Shown: positions 49,818 through 58,325 of the stretch, piece by piece
Position numbering within the stretch: the first letter of the stretch is position 1
How the letters are laid out: every line of letters begins with the position of its first letter
NCBI RefSeq assembly: GCF_051857475.1
Contig: NZ_JBPZGZ010000001.1
Location: 558,001 to 622,000 of the forward strand
Length of the DNA stretch: 64,000 nt
Source of the DNA: Pelomonas sp051857475
Lineage (GTDB): Bacteria > Pseudomonadota > Gammaproteobacteria > Burkholderiales > Burkholderiaceae_C
Direction of reading: 5' to 3'
The notes under the pieces: model-generated
Seen by the model: the letters and a program-made list of their open reading frames with translations, nothing else
Told to the model about the DNA's origin: nothing
The model's database searches: none
Position numbers and translations under genes: made by a program

Positions 49818-49832
49818 GGCTTCGCAGCCTGG

Positions 49833-50417
49833 TCAGGCTCGAGCGGGGCGAACCGCCGACTTCGGCCGGAAGGCCTTGCAGACCTCGTCGCGGGTCTCGA
49901 GATAGGGCCCGCCGATCAGGTCGATGCAATAAGGCACGGAGGCAAAGATGCCGCTGGCCTTCTCGTGGCCGGCCAAGGTCTCGGCGATGGCCTTGGGCTG
50001 ACCGGGCAGGTTGATGATCAGCGCCTGGCCGCGGATGACGGCGACCTGGCGTGACAGGATGGCCGTCGGCACGAAGTGCAGGGAGATCTGGCGCATCTGC
50101 TCGCCAAAGCCGGGCATGACGCGGTCGGCCACGGCCAGTGTCGCTTCGGGTGTCACATCGCGTGGTGCCGGGCCGGTGCCGCCGGTGGTCAGCACCAGGT
50201 TGCAGGCTTCGGTATCGACGAGGTCGATCAGGGCCTGCGAGATGCCGGCCTGCTCGTCGGGAATCAGCTTTGGCACGAATTCGATGGGGTTGTGCAGGGC
50301 GCTGGACAACCAGTCCTTCAGTGCCGGCAGGCCCTTGTCTTCGTAGACGCCGGTCGAAGCCCGGTCGCTGATGGAGACGATGCCGATCCGTACCGACTCA
50401 GGAGCCGCGTCACTCAT
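49833..50417 (-). CDS. mog: Molybdopterin adenylyltransferase Mog
   Basis: A 194-residue protein of the MoaB/Mog family that adenylylates molybdopterin before molybdenum insertion. Signature sequences are VRIGIVSISDRAS at the N-terminus, NLVLTTGGTGPAPRDVTPEA in the active site, and LIINLPGQPKAIAETLA near the C-terminus. The DVTPEA form fits Mog rather than MoaB. The start at 50417 overlaps the yjgA stop by eight bases. A long upstream frame to 50672 is a shadow of yjgA. It follows yjgA in one transcript. Confidence 0.93.
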   Translation of the reverse strand: MSDAAPESVRIGIVSISDRASTGVYEDKGLPALKDWLSSALHNPIEFVPKLIPDEQAGISQALIDLVDTEACNLVLTTGGTGPAPRDVTPEATLAVADRVMPGFGEQMRQISLHFVPTAILSRQVAVIRGQALIINLPGQPKAIAETLAGHEKASGIFASVPYCIDLIGGPYLETRDEVCKAFRPKSAVRPARA

Positions 50418-50946
50418 CTTCGGCCGCGGCTTCTGAGGACTTGATGAACTGGAACAGCTCGCGGAAGGCGCGTCCGCTGCGTTTCTCGGGTTCGTTGGCG
50501 GCGTCCTTGCGCGCGGCGCGCACGAGGCTGCGCAACTGCTGGATGTCGACCTCGGCGTGCTCGGCCAGGAACTCCTGCAGTGCGTCGTCGCTGGCCAGCA
50601 GGCGCTCGCGCCAGCGCTCGGACTGGTGCAGCTTGAGGCTGTCCTGCGCATGGCCGAGCTTGAAGGCGGCAACGGCTTCGCGGATCGGCTCCGGGTCGAT
50701 CTTGCGCATCAGCTTGCCGATGTATTGCATCTGGCGGCGCTTGCCCTCGAAGTTGGTGATCTTCTTGGCGTGGCGCAACGCGTCGTAGAGGATTTCGGGC
50801 AGGGCCAGCGGCTCCCAACGGCTCTCGGGCAGGGCGAGCAAATCGTCGCCCAGCTTCTGCAGCGCGGTCGAGTCACGCTTGAGCTGGGACTTGCTGGGGC
50901 GGTCGAAGTCGTCGTCGTCTTCGAATTCAGGAGTGTTTTCTTGCAT
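50410..50946 (-). CDS. yjgA: Ribosome-associated protein YjgA (DarP, DUF615)
   Basis: A 178-residue acidic N-terminal and helical protein of the DUF615 family. Hallmarks are RPSKSQLKRDSTALQKLGDD at the start, LPEILYDALRHAKKITNFEG in the middle, KRRQMQYIGKLMRK, and FRELFQFIKSS at the end. In E. coli it associates with late 50S subunits and helps assembly. It is divergent from the serine hydrolase gene here. In E. coli yjgA is divergent from pmbA itself, so the hydrolase lies between the usual neighbours. mog follows with an eight-base overlap. Confidence 0.96.
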   Translation of the reverse strand: MQENTPEFEDDDDFDRPSKSQLKRDSTALQKLGDDLLALPESRWEPLALPEILYDALRHAKKITNFEGKRRQMQYIGKLMRKIDPEPIREAVAAFKLGHAQDSLKLHQSERWRERLLASDDALQEFLAEHAEVDIQQLRSLVRAARKDAANEPEKRSGRAFRELFQFIKSSEAAAEDE

Positions 50947-51004
50947 CGGGGGCCGTGTTCGGGCGAGACCTTACATTGTCGCCCACCCCGATTCAGTCTG
51001 CCTC

Positions 51005-52477
51005 ATGCCCCAAGCTCTGCGCCTCCTGTTCGCCTGCACCGTGTTGGTTGGCGTCGCCCACGCGGCGCCGCAGGGGCGCGTCTGCGTACAGCAGGCTGGG
51101 GCCGATGCAAGGCGAGTGGCTTTCGAGGAGGGAGTGATGCCGAGCGTCGTGTTCGAGGGCGAGACGCAGGCGCAACGCTTGAGCGCGCGCATGGCCGAGC
51201 AGCATGTGCCGGGCCTGGGCGTGGCGGTGATCCGCGCCGGCCGGCTGGACTGGGCGGCCGTCTATGGTGTGCGCGCGGTCGGCAAGCCGGCGGTGTCCTG
51301 CCGTACGCTGTTCCAGGCAGGGTCGCTGGCCAAGCCCGCCACGGTGCTGGCCGCGCTGCGGCTGGCCGACGCCGGACGGCTGGACTGGGACCGCGATGTC
51401 GCCGCCCTGCTGCGCGGCGTGCAGCTGCCGGCAGGAAAGCAAAGTGCCGAGCATCCGGTGACGCTGCGCAAGCTTTTCGCCCACACCGCGGGCATCACGC
51501 CGGGCGGCTATCCCGGCTATGCGCAGGGCGGGCCGGTGCCGTCGCTGGTCGATATCGTCACGGCGGCGCCCGGCACGAACACGCCGCGGGTCGAGGTGCT
51601 GGACACGCCCGGTGCCAACCTGCGCTATTCAGGCGGCGGCTACACGCTGGCCCAGATCGCCATGCAGGACACGCAGGGCCTGGCATTCGAGCCGCTGATG
51701 AGACGCTGGCTTTTCGAGCCCGCCAAGATGCGCGTCGCCACGTTTGCCTTGCAGTCGCCGGGCGCCGATGTCGCCGAGGGACATGCGGACAGCGGCGCTG
51801 CCGTGCCGGGCGGATGGCTGCACCTGCCCGAGAGTGCCGCGGCGGGGTTGTGGTCCAACGCCAGCGACCTGGCCCTGCTGCTCACTGAGGTCTGGAAGGG
51901 CTATCACGGCCACAGCGCCGTGTTCCGCCAGGCCAGCCTGCGCAAGCTGCTGGACACCCCGCCCATCGACGGCCATGTCTACGGCTTTCGCGTCGTTGGC
52001 GAGGGCGATCAACGCTTGCTGGTGCACTACGGCGGCACCACGGGCTACAACGCCGGCATGGCCATCAATCTGCGCACGGGTGACGGCGCCGTCTACCTGG
52101 CCAACGGCGAAGGCGGACGAGGGCTGGGCAACGAAGTGCTGGTGGCGGTATCGCACCTGTATGGCTGGCCGCAGTTTCACGAAACGCGTGTGCGCCGCGC
52201 CAGCCTCGATTCCGCGGCCGTTGCAGGCCTGGGCGGGCGTTATGCCTTCGGCGCCTCCGGTCCGCGCGTTGTCGTCGAGCAGACTCAGGCCGAGCTGACC
52301 TTGGTCTTTCCCAACGGCGACCGTTACCTGCTGACACCCATCGAAGCATCCGAACCGCTGCAGTTCATCCATGCGGGCCGCGGCGTGCGGGCTGGTTTCC
52401 AGCGCGGTGCCGCCGGAGTCGTCACGCTGCAGCTCTACGGCCAGCAGGGCCTCCGTGAGGCCGATGCCAAGCCCTGA
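51005..52477 (+). CDS. Secreted serine hydrolase (beta-lactamase/class C-like)
   Basis: A 490-residue exported hydrolase. Signal peptide about 1-20 (ending VAHAA), then a penicillin-binding/beta-lactamase fold. The catalytic SxxK is SLAK (in FQAGSLAKPATVLAAL), the second motif is YSG in LRYSGGGYTLA, and the third is HYGGTTG (HxG). The tail of about 120 residues forms an extra domain. YSG in place of YxN is usual in esterase/peptidase-type relatives rather than true beta-lactamases, so antibiotic resistance is not implied. The ATG at 51005 gives a good signal peptide. It sits between yjgA and pmbA and shows no operon coupling. TACATT at 50972 may be its -10. Confidence 0.86.
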   Translation: MPQALRLLFACTVLVGVAHAAPQGRVCVQQAGADARRVAFEEGVMPSVVFEGETQAQRLSARMAEQHVPGLGVAVIRAGRLDWAAVYGVRAVGKPAVSCRTLFQAGSLAKPATVLAALRLADAGRLDWDRDVAALLRGVQLPAGKQSAEHPVTLRKLFAHTAGITPGGYPGYAQGGPVPSLVDIVTAAPGTNTPRVEVLDTPGANLRYSGGGYTLAQIAMQDTQGLAFEPLMRRWLFEPAKMRVATFALQSPGADVAEGHADSGAAVPGGWLHLPESAAAGLWSNASDLALLLTEVWKGYHGHSAVFRQASLRKLLDTPPIDGHVYGFRVVGEGDQRLLVHYGGTTGYNAGMAINLRTGDGAVYLANGEGGRGLGNEVLVAVSHLYGWPQFHETRVRRASLDSAAVAGLGGRYAFGASGPRVVVEQTQAELTLVFPNGDRYLLTPIEASEPLQFIHAGRGVRAGFQRGAAGVVTLQLYGQQGLREADAKP

Positions 52478-52523
52478 TTTCCCGAGGCCTATGATTGCCT
52501 CTCACCCCGATTCGATGCCTTTC

Positions 52524-53891
52524 ATGTCCCAAGCCCAAGCCGGTTTCGCCTACAGCCCCGAACAGTTCCAGCAGTGGATAGAAGACGCCCTCGCGGAGGC
52601 GAAGAAACTGGGCGCCAGCGATGCCGGCGCCGAGGTGTCGGAAGGCTGCGGCCTGTCGGTTTCGGCCCGCTTGGGGCAGCTGGAAAACGTTGAGCGCAAC
52701 CGCGACAAGTCGCTGGGCATCTCGGTCTACCTGGGCCAGCGCCGCGGCAACGCCAGCACTTCCGACTTCTCCGCTCAGGCCATCCGCGACACGGTGCGCG
52801 CGGCCTATGACATCGCCCGCTTCACGGCCGAAGATGAGTTCGCCGGCCTCCCGGACGAAGCCGACCTGGCACTCGACGCCTCGGCGCGGCCCGAACTGGA
52901 CCTCTTTCACCCCTGGGCCATCGACGCCGCGGCGGCCGCCGAGATCGCGCTGCGTTGCGAGGCTGCGGCCCTCTCCGTGGACAAGCGCATCACCAACAGC
53001 GAGGGCGCGGCCGTGTCGGCCCAGCAGTCGCATTTCTGGATGGGCAACACGCGCGGCTTTCGTGGTGGCTATGCCAGCTCGCGCCACTCGTTGTCCGTCG
53101 CGCCCATCGCCGGCCGTGGCAATGACATGCAGCGCGACGCCTGGTACAGCTCCATGCGCGACGCTGCCGACCTGGCCTCGGCCGAGGCCGTCGGCCGCTA
53201 TGCCTCTGAGCGCGCTCTCTCCAGGCTGAAGGCGCGCAAGGCCGCGACGGCCGAGGTGCCGGTGCTGTTCGAGAGTACGGTGGCCATAGGCCTGCTGGGC
53301 GCCCTGGTGCAGGCCACCAGCGGTGGTGCCTTGTACCGCCGCACCACCTTCCTGCTCGACAGCCTGGGCCAGCCGGTCACGGCGGCGCATATCGACATCA
53401 GCGAGGACCCGCATGTGAAGAAGGGCAAGGGCAGCTCGCCCTTCGACGACGAAGGTGTCGTCACGCGTGCGCGCTCGGTCGTCGAAGGCGGCGTGCTGCA
53501 GGGCTATTTCCTGTCCAGCTATTCGGCCCGCAAGCTGGGCATGAAAACGACCGGCCATGCCGGTGGTTCGCACAATCTGCGCATGTCCAGCCGCGCCACG
53601 GCGCCCGGCGATGATCTGCCGACCATGATCCGGCGCCTGGGCACGGGCCTGCTCGTCACCGAGCTGATGGGGCAGGGCGTCAACTACGTGACCGGCGACT
53701 ACTCGCGCGGTGCCAGCGGTTACTGGGTCGAGAACGGAGAGATCGCCTACCCGGTGCATGAAGTCACCATCGCCGGCAACCTCAAGGACATGCTGATGAA
53801 CATCGTCGGCATCGGTGCCGACGAGTACTCGATGGGCACCAAGACCATCGGATCGGTGTTGGTCACCGGCATGAAATTGGCGGGCAATTGA
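52524..53891 (+). CDS. pmbA: Metalloprotease-associated protein PmbA (TldE)
   Basis: A 455-residue TldE/PmbA partner of TldD, needed for maturation of peptides and degradation of the CcdA antitoxin. The start region is FAYSPEQFQQWIEDALAEAK, followed by the conserved DAGAEVSEGCGLSVSARLG and NVERNRDKSLGISVYLGQRR. The C-terminal GDYSRGASGYWVENGEIAYP and GNLKDMLMNIVGIG are typical. PmbA lacks the HEXXH of TldD, so it is the non-catalytic half. tldD is outside this window. Starts at 52491, 52515 and 52524 are possible, none with a strong Shine-Dalgarno. Confidence 0.96.
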   Translation: MSQAQAGFAYSPEQFQQWIEDALAEAKKLGASDAGAEVSEGCGLSVSARLGQLENVERNRDKSLGISVYLGQRRGNASTSDFSAQAIRDTVRAAYDIARFTAEDEFAGLPDEADLALDASARPELDLFHPWAIDAAAAAEIALRCEAAALSVDKRITNSEGAAVSAQQSHFWMGNTRGFRGGYASSRHSLSVAPIAGRGNDMQRDAWYSSMRDAADLASAEAVGRYASERALSRLKARKAATAEVPVLFESTVAIGLLGALVQATSGGALYRRTTFLLDSLGQPVTAAHIDISEDPHVKKGKGSSPFDDEGVVTRARSVVEGGVLQGYFLSSYSARKLGMKTTGHAGGSHNLRMSSRATAPGDDLPTMIRRLGTGLLVTELMGQGVNYVTGDYSRGASGYWVENGEIAYPVHEVTIAGNLKDMLMNIVGIGADEYSMGTKTIGSVLVTGMKLAGN

Positions 53892-53940
53892 GGCGTTCGC
53901 GTCCGGGGTAAATCCGGGCGAGTGCAGGGGTTTCGCTTCC

Positions 53941-53946
53941 TAGAAT
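53941..53946 (+). promoter_or_regulatory. TAGAAT -10-like box for the TRAP binding-protein gene
   Basis: TAGAAT followed by CGCC lies 48 bases before the binding-protein ATG in a 103-base gap. It has the same distance and discriminator as the TAAAAT-CGCC at 14779. No -35 is visible. Confidence 0.45.
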
Positions 53947-53994
53947 CGCCCGGCGCTTCACCTCTCTTTGCAAATCCGAAAACAGGAGACTTCA

Positions 53995-55083
53995 ATGACC
54001 ATGGAACGTCGTTCCTTCGTGCGCCATGCCGGCCTGGCTGGCGTGCTGGCGGCCGGTGCCGCCCCGGCCATCGTGCAGGCCCAGGCCCAGCTGCGCTGGC
54101 GCCTCGCATCGAGCTTCCCGAAGTCGCTGGACACCATCTTCGGTGCGGCCGACGTCTTCGCGAAGAAGGTCTCCGAGATGACGAGCGGCAAGTTCCAGAT
54201 CTCGGTGCATGCCGGCGGCGAGATCGTGCCGGCCCTGCAGGTCGTCGATGCGGTGCAGGGCGGCACCGTCGAGATCGCGCACACCGCGCCCTACTACTTC
54301 TTCGGCAAGGACGAGACCTTCGCGCTGGGCTGCGCCATCCCCTTCGGCCTGAACAGCCGCCAGATGACGGCCTGGATGGTGGAAGGCAATGGCCTGAAGC
54401 TGATGCGCGATTTCTATCGCAACTACAACATCATCAATTTCCTCGGCGGCAACACCGGTGCCCAGATGGGCGGCTGGTACCGCAAGGAGATCAAGAGCAT
54501 CGCCGACATGAAGGGCCTGAAGATCCGCATCGGCGGCTTCGCGGGCCGTGTCATGGAGCGCATGGGTGCGGTGCCCCAGCAGATCGCCGGTGGCGAGATC
54601 TATTCGGCGCTGGAGAAGGGCACCATCGACGCCGCCGAGTGGGTCGGTCCCTACGATGACCAGAAGCTGGGCTTCAACAAGGTCGCGCCCAACTACTACT
54701 ACCCCGGCTGGTGGGAAGGCGGCCCGCAGCTGGACTTCTTCATCAACACCAAGGCCTGGGATGCGCTGTCGACCGAGTACAAGGCCATCGTCGAGGCGGC
54801 CTCGGCCATGGCCCACATCGACATGCAGGCCAAGTACGACGCCAAGAACCCGGCCGCGCTGAAGCAGCTGGTCGGCTCCGGCACCAAGCTGTTCCGTTTC
54901 CCCAAGGACACCATGGACGCGGCCTTCAAGGAGTCCATGGGTATCTACGCCGAGCTGTCGGCCAAGAACCCGAACTGGAAGAAGGTCTACGAGGACTATT
55001 CCAACTTCCGCCGCGACCAGAACCTGTGGTTCCGCTTTGCCGAAGCCGGCTTCGACGACTTCATGCAGGCGCAAAAGCTCTGA
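53995..55083 (+). CDS. TRAP transporter solute receptor (DctP/TakP type)
   Basis: A 362-residue periplasmic receptor. The N-terminus has an Arg pair and hydrophobic stretch (MERRSFVRHAGLAGVLAAG), compatible with Tat or Sec export. The mature body follows the DctP pattern: LRWRLASSFPKSLDTIFGAA, LQVVDAVQGGTVEIAHTAPY, and MKGLKIRIGGFAGRVMERMG with the conserved Arg that salt-bridges carboxylates. It resembles the TakP-like 2-oxoacid/monocarboxylate subgroup. A strong AGGAG precedes the ATG. The membrane subunits lie on the opposite strand immediately beyond a shared terminator. Confidence 0.92.
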   Translation: MTMERRSFVRHAGLAGVLAAGAAPAIVQAQAQLRWRLASSFPKSLDTIFGAADVFAKKVSEMTSGKFQISVHAGGEIVPALQVVDAVQGGTVEIAHTAPYYFFGKDETFALGCAIPFGLNSRQMTAWMVEGNGLKLMRDFYRNYNIINFLGGNTGAQMGGWYRKEIKSIADMKGLKIRIGGFAGRVMERMGAVPQQIAGGEIYSALEKGTIDAAEWVGPYDDQKLGFNKVAPNYYYPGWWEGGPQLDFFINTKAWDALSTEYKAIVEAASAMAHIDMQAKYDAKNPAALKQLVGSGTKLFRFPKDTMDAAFKESMGIYAELSAKNPNWKKVYEDYSNFRRDQNLWFRFAEAGFDDFMQAQKL

Positions 55084-55098
55084 ACCGCTGCTGCAAAG

Positions 55099-55126
55099 AA
55101 AAAGCCCCGCACTGCGGGGCTTTTTT
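55099..55126. terminator. Bidirectional intrinsic terminator between TRAP halves
   Basis: GCCCCGC (55104-55110) and GCGGGGC (55114-55120) pair around ACT. Five A bases precede and six T bases follow, so it has a U-tract on both strands and should terminate both the receptor and the permease transcripts. Confidence 0.92.
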
Positions 55127-55136
55127 GTTGGCGCGC

Positions 55137-56714
55137 TTATTTCTTGGCGGCGTCCTGTTCGAGGGCGCGGCGCACCGCATCACCGTCGTCGGCTGGCGCG
55201 CTGGCGGACGAAGCCGCTGAAGCCGCCGGCTCGGGGGCGAACAGCTTGCTGGCGTCGTCGGCGCTCATCTCGTTGCTGCCCTTGTCGTGGCCGCCCATCT
55301 GCTGCAGCAGCTCCGAGGCCTGGTTCAGGTCGACCGCCTTCTCCTTGTCGAGGAAGGCCGTCACCGTCTGCGGGAAGAAGATGACGATGGCCACCAGGAT
55401 GAGCTGCATCAGCACCCAGGGAATCGAGCCGAGGTAGATGTCGTTGGACTCGACCTTCTTCGGGATCGAGCCATTCTTGAACAGGGTGTCGGAGATGCCG
55501 CGCAGGTAGAAGAGGGCGAAGCCGAAAGGCGGATGCATGAAGCTGGTCTGCATGTTCACGCACAGCATGACGCCGAACCAGACCAGATCGATGCCCATCT
55601 TGTCCGCCACCGGGCCCAGCAGCGGCAGGATGATGAAGGCGATCTCGAAAAAGTCGAGGAAGAAGGCCAGGAAGAAGATGAAGAGGTTGACGGCAATCAG
55701 GAAGCCGATCTGCCCGCCCGGCAGGTTGCTGAGCATGTGCTCGATCCAGCGGCCGCCCTCGACGCCCTGGAAGACCAGCGAGAAGGTGCGCGAGCCGATC
55801 AGGATGAAGACCACCATGGCCGTGATGCGCATGGTGCCCAGCATGGTCTCCTTGATCAGCGGCCAGTTCAGGCGCCTGTGCAGGCCGGCCAGGATGAAGG
55901 CGCCGACGGCGCCCATGGCGCCCGCCTCGGTCGGTGTGCAGATGGCCGTGTCGATGCCCGGCAGGCCGCCCATCGAGCCCAGCACGGCGAAGATCAGCAC
56001 GGCTGAGGGGATGATGCCGCGCAGGCATTTCTTCCACAGCGCCCAGCCCTGCAGTGTGCGGGCTTCCTTCGGGACGCCGGGCACGTGGTGGGGCTTCACG
56101 CGGCTCAGCACGAAGGTGTAGAGCGCGAAGATCAGCACCTGCAGGATGGAGGGGCCCCAGGCGCCCTTGTACATGTCGCCCACCGAGCGACCGAGCTGGT
56201 CGGCCAGCACGACCAGCACCAGCGAGGGCGGCACTAGCTGCGTGATGGTGCCCGACGCGGCCAGCACGCCGGTCGCGTAGCGCATGTTGTAGCCGTAGCG
56301 CATCATGACCGGCAGCGAGATCATGGCCATGGCGATGACCTGGCCGGCCACGGTGCCGGTGATGGCGCCGAGGATGAAGCCGACGATGATGACCGAGTAG
56401 CCCAGGCCACCGCGCACAGGGCCGAACAGCTGGCCCATCGAATCGAGCATGTCTTCCGCGAGGCCGCATTTCTCCAGCAGCGAGCCCATCAGCGTGAAGA
56501 AGGGGATGGCCAGCAGCAGGTCGTTGGACAGGATGCCAAAGACGTTCTGCGGCAGGGCGCTCATGAACTCCGGCGGGAACCAGCCCTGGCTGACGGCGAA
56601 GAAGCCGCAGGCCAGGCCCAGGGCCGCCAGCGAGAAGGCGACGGGGAAGCCGATCAGCATGATGGCGATCAGCCCCGCGAACATCAGCGGCGGGAAGCTC
56701 TCCATCGAGATCAT
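55137..56714 (-). CDS. TRAP transporter large permease (DctM)
   Basis: A 525-residue integral membrane protein with about 12 helices in the DctM pattern: FPPLMFAGLIAIMLIGFPVA, AITGTVAGQVIAMAMISLPV, and FIILPLLGPVADKMGIDLVW. This is the sodium-coupled carrier domain of the TRAP family. The C-terminus continues about 50 residues beyond the usual end as a hydrophilic Ala/Ser/Glu-rich tail (PEPAASAASSASAPADDGDA). The start overlaps the small permease stop by four bases (ATGA). It faces the receptor gene convergently across the terminator at 55099-55126. Confidence 0.94.
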   Translation of the reverse strand: MISMESFPPLMFAGLIAIMLIGFPVAFSLAALGLACGFFAVSQGWFPPEFMSALPQNVFGILSNDLLLAIPFFTLMGSLLEKCGLAEDMLDSMGQLFGPVRGGLGYSVIIVGFILGAITGTVAGQVIAMAMISLPVMMRYGYNMRYATGVLAASGTITQLVPPSLVLVVLADQLGRSVGDMYKGAWGPSILQVLIFALYTFVLSRVKPHHVPGVPKEARTLQGWALWKKCLRGIIPSAVLIFAVLGSMGGLPGIDTAICTPTEAGAMGAVGAFILAGLHRRLNWPLIKETMLGTMRITAMVVFILIGSRTFSLVFQGVEGGRWIEHMLSNLPGGQIGFLIAVNLFIFFLAFFLDFFEIAFIILPLLGPVADKMGIDLVWFGVMLCVNMQTSFMHPPFGFALFYLRGISDTLFKNGSIPKKVESNDIYLGSIPWVLMQLILVAIVIFFPQTVTAFLDKEKAVDLNQASELLQQMGGHDKGSNEMSADDASKLFAPEPAASAASSASAPADDGDAVRRALEQDAAKK

Positions 56715-57319
56715 TGCAGCGGCCTCTCGTAGTGCGTATCCATCTCGAACTTGTGCGCGAGCCAGGCCACGCGCTTGATGATTTCGGCCAGCCCCTGCAG
56801 CGTGACGAGGGCGAAGCCCAGCGGCAGCACCAGCGCGGCCGGCCAGCGGATCAGGCCGCCGGCGTTGCTCGACACCTCACCCGAGGTCAGCAGCTTGGTG
56901 GTGTAGGCCATCAGCCCCATGCTGGCGATCGAATCACCGGGCGCCATGCCGGTGCTGAGCTTGACGACGAAGAAGCCCCAGGACAGCCAGGTCAGGTAGA
57001 GCATGACCGGCATCAGGAAGAGGATGAGGCCGAACAGGTCGACATAGACCTTGCCGTGGCCGGTGAGCCGGCTGTAGACCAGGTCGACGCGCACATGCTC
57101 GTTCAGGCGCAGCACCTGGGCCGCGCCCAGCATCACGCAGGCCGCGAACAGATACCACTGGATCTCGAGGAAGGAGTTGGAGCTGTAGTCCAGGCTGTAG
57201 CGGACGACGGCGTTGGCAGCGCTGATGAAGCAGGACAGCAGCACGGCCCAGGCGGCAAACTTGCCGAAGCGGTCGTTGAGGCTGTCGATGCGCTGCGCCA
57301 GGGAGAGCAGGGCGTTCAT
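56711..57319 (-). CDS. TRAP transporter small permease (DctQ)
   Basis: A 202-residue protein with four helices, the DctQ pattern: WAVLLSCFISAANAVVRY, EIQWYLFAACVMLGAAQVLR, VDLFGLILFLMPVMLYLTWL, and a fourth near WPAALVLPLGFALVTLQGLA. The EHVRVD motif in the second half is diagnostic for the family. It is larger than a minimal DctQ. The downstream dctM overlaps by four bases. Upstream a TACATT box at 57352-57357 (minus strand) may be its -10. The receptor gene is on the opposite strand, so the two transcripts are separately controlled. Confidence 0.92.
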   Translation of the reverse strand: MNALLSLAQRIDSLNDRFGKFAAWAVLLSCFISAANAVVRYSLDYSSNSFLEIQWYLFAACVMLGAAQVLRLNEHVRVDLVYSRLTGHGKVYVDLFGLILFLMPVMLYLTWLSWGFFVVKLSTGMAPGDSIASMGLMAYTTKLLTSGEVSSNAGGLIRWPAALVLPLGFALVTLQGLAEIIKRVAWLAHKFEMDTHYERPLQ

Positions 57320-57416
57320 GGAGGAGACGGCAGAAATGCGAAGCGGTCGCCAATGTAGCGACCGCTTGAGGGGTGGCGGCTTCGTTCAGCCGTCGCCGAG
57401 GGTAAGCCCCGACGCT

Positions 57417-57761
57417 TCAGCCGAGTTGCTGGGCCTGCATGAACAGGCGGGTCGAGCGAGCGCCGGAGCGGCAGAACACCAGCAGCGGGCGCGGCAGCTC
57501 GGCCAGCAGATCGGCAAATGCCGCGATCTCCTCGGGCGACTGGTAGCCACCGGCCACCGGCAGGTGGCGGTACTCGAGGCCGACGGCTTCAGCGGCGGCC
57601 TGGATGGCAGCCGAGGTTGGCTGGTCGGGGCCGTGCTCGAAGTCGGGGCGGTTGTTGATCACGGCCTTGAAGCCCATGGCCGCGGCTTCGGCCATGGCTT
57701 CGGGTGTCAGCTGCGGTGCGGCGCAGATGTCAGGGGCGATCGCTTGCATGGGCAGGCTCAT
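57417..57761 (-). CDS. DUF442/TIGR01244 phosphatase-like sulfur transferase
   Basis: A 114-residue protein of the DUF442 family (beta-lactamase-hydrolase N-terminal/TIGR01244 type). It begins IAPDICAAPQLTPEAMAEAA, with FKAVINNRPDFEHG and the phosphate-binding loop CRSGARS, a C-x5-R motif with the nucleophile Cys at about residue 97. In relatives this fold works as a phosphatase or a rhodanese-like sulfur carrier, and some are fused to persulfide dioxygenases, suggesting hydrogen sulfide metabolism. It is nine bases downstream of yqeY. A 97-base gap before dctQ holds nothing else of note. Confidence 0.86.
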   Translation of the reverse strand: MSLPMQAIAPDICAAPQLTPEAMAEAAAMGFKAVINNRPDFEHGPDQPTSAAIQAAAEAVGLEYRHLPVAGGYQSPEEIAAFADLLAELPRPLLVFCRSGARSTRLFMQAQQLG

Positions 57762-57770
57762 GGCGACTCC

Positions 57771-58217
57771 TTACTTGGCCAGCGCGGCTTTGACCGCGGC
57801 GGACACCACGCTCATCTCGGCGCTGTTGCCCAGGGCAGCCTTGGCCGCAGCCATGACCTTGCCCATGTCGCCCGGGCCGCTGGCACCCAGCTCGGCGACG
57901 ATGGCCTTGACCTTCTCGGCAACGGCCTCGGCCGACAGGCGCTCGGGCAGGTAGACCTGCAGCACGGCCAGCTCGGCGGTTTCCTTGGCGACGAGGTCGT
58001 CACGGCCGGCGGCGGCGAACTGGCTGATCGAGTCCTTGCGCTGCTTGATCAGCTTGTCGACGATGGCGACGAGGGCGGCGTCATCGACGACGACGCGTTC
58101 GTCGACTTCCTTCTGCTTGACGGCGGCCAACAGGCCGCGGATGGTCAGCAGACGGTCGCTTTCCTTGGCGCGCATCGCGGCCTTCATGTCTTCGGTGATG
58201 CGGTCTTTCAGGCTCAT
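57771..58217 (-). CDS. yqeY: GatB/YqeY domain protein
   Basis: A 148-residue YqeY-family protein. It begins MSLKDRITEDMKAAMRAKES and carries LLTIRGLLAAVKQKEVD and VLQVYLPERLSAEAVAEKVK. The C-terminus has SGPGDMGKVMAAAKAAL, as in the tRNA-binding tail of GatB. The function is unclear; it may bind tRNA. It follows rpsU on the same strand past a terminator at 58242-58273, the usual rpsU-yqeY order in proteobacteria. The ATG at 58217 is preferred to the frame extending to 58301, which crosses the terminator. Confidence 0.93.
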   Translation of the reverse strand: MSLKDRITEDMKAAMRAKESDRLLTIRGLLAAVKQKEVDERVVVDDAALVAIVDKLIKQRKDSISQFAAAGRDDLVAKETAELAVLQVYLPERLSAEAVAEKVKAIVAELGASGPGDMGKVMAAAKAALGNSAEMSVVSAAVKAALAK

Positions 58218-58241
58218 GGGGAGATCCGGTTCAAAAAGACA

Positions 58242-58273
58242 AAAACCCGCAACAGCGTCCTGTAGCGGGTTTT
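58242..58273 (-). terminator. Intrinsic terminator after rpsU
   Basis: On the minus strand AAAACCCGC pairs with GCGGGTTTT around a 14-base loop, followed by TTTTTG. It lies about 50 bases past the rpsU stop and before yqeY, allowing partial readthrough. Confidence 0.85.
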
Positions 58274-58325
58274 GGAGTTCACCGGAGTTGTCGTGAAACA
58301 AGGCTCCGGGTCGCGTCAGAGACGA

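Noticed and set aside
51005..52477. Beta-lactamase conferring resistance
   Set aside because: SxxK is present but YSG replaces YxN, and the long C-terminal domain fits esterase/peptidase relatives; resistance cannot be claimed.
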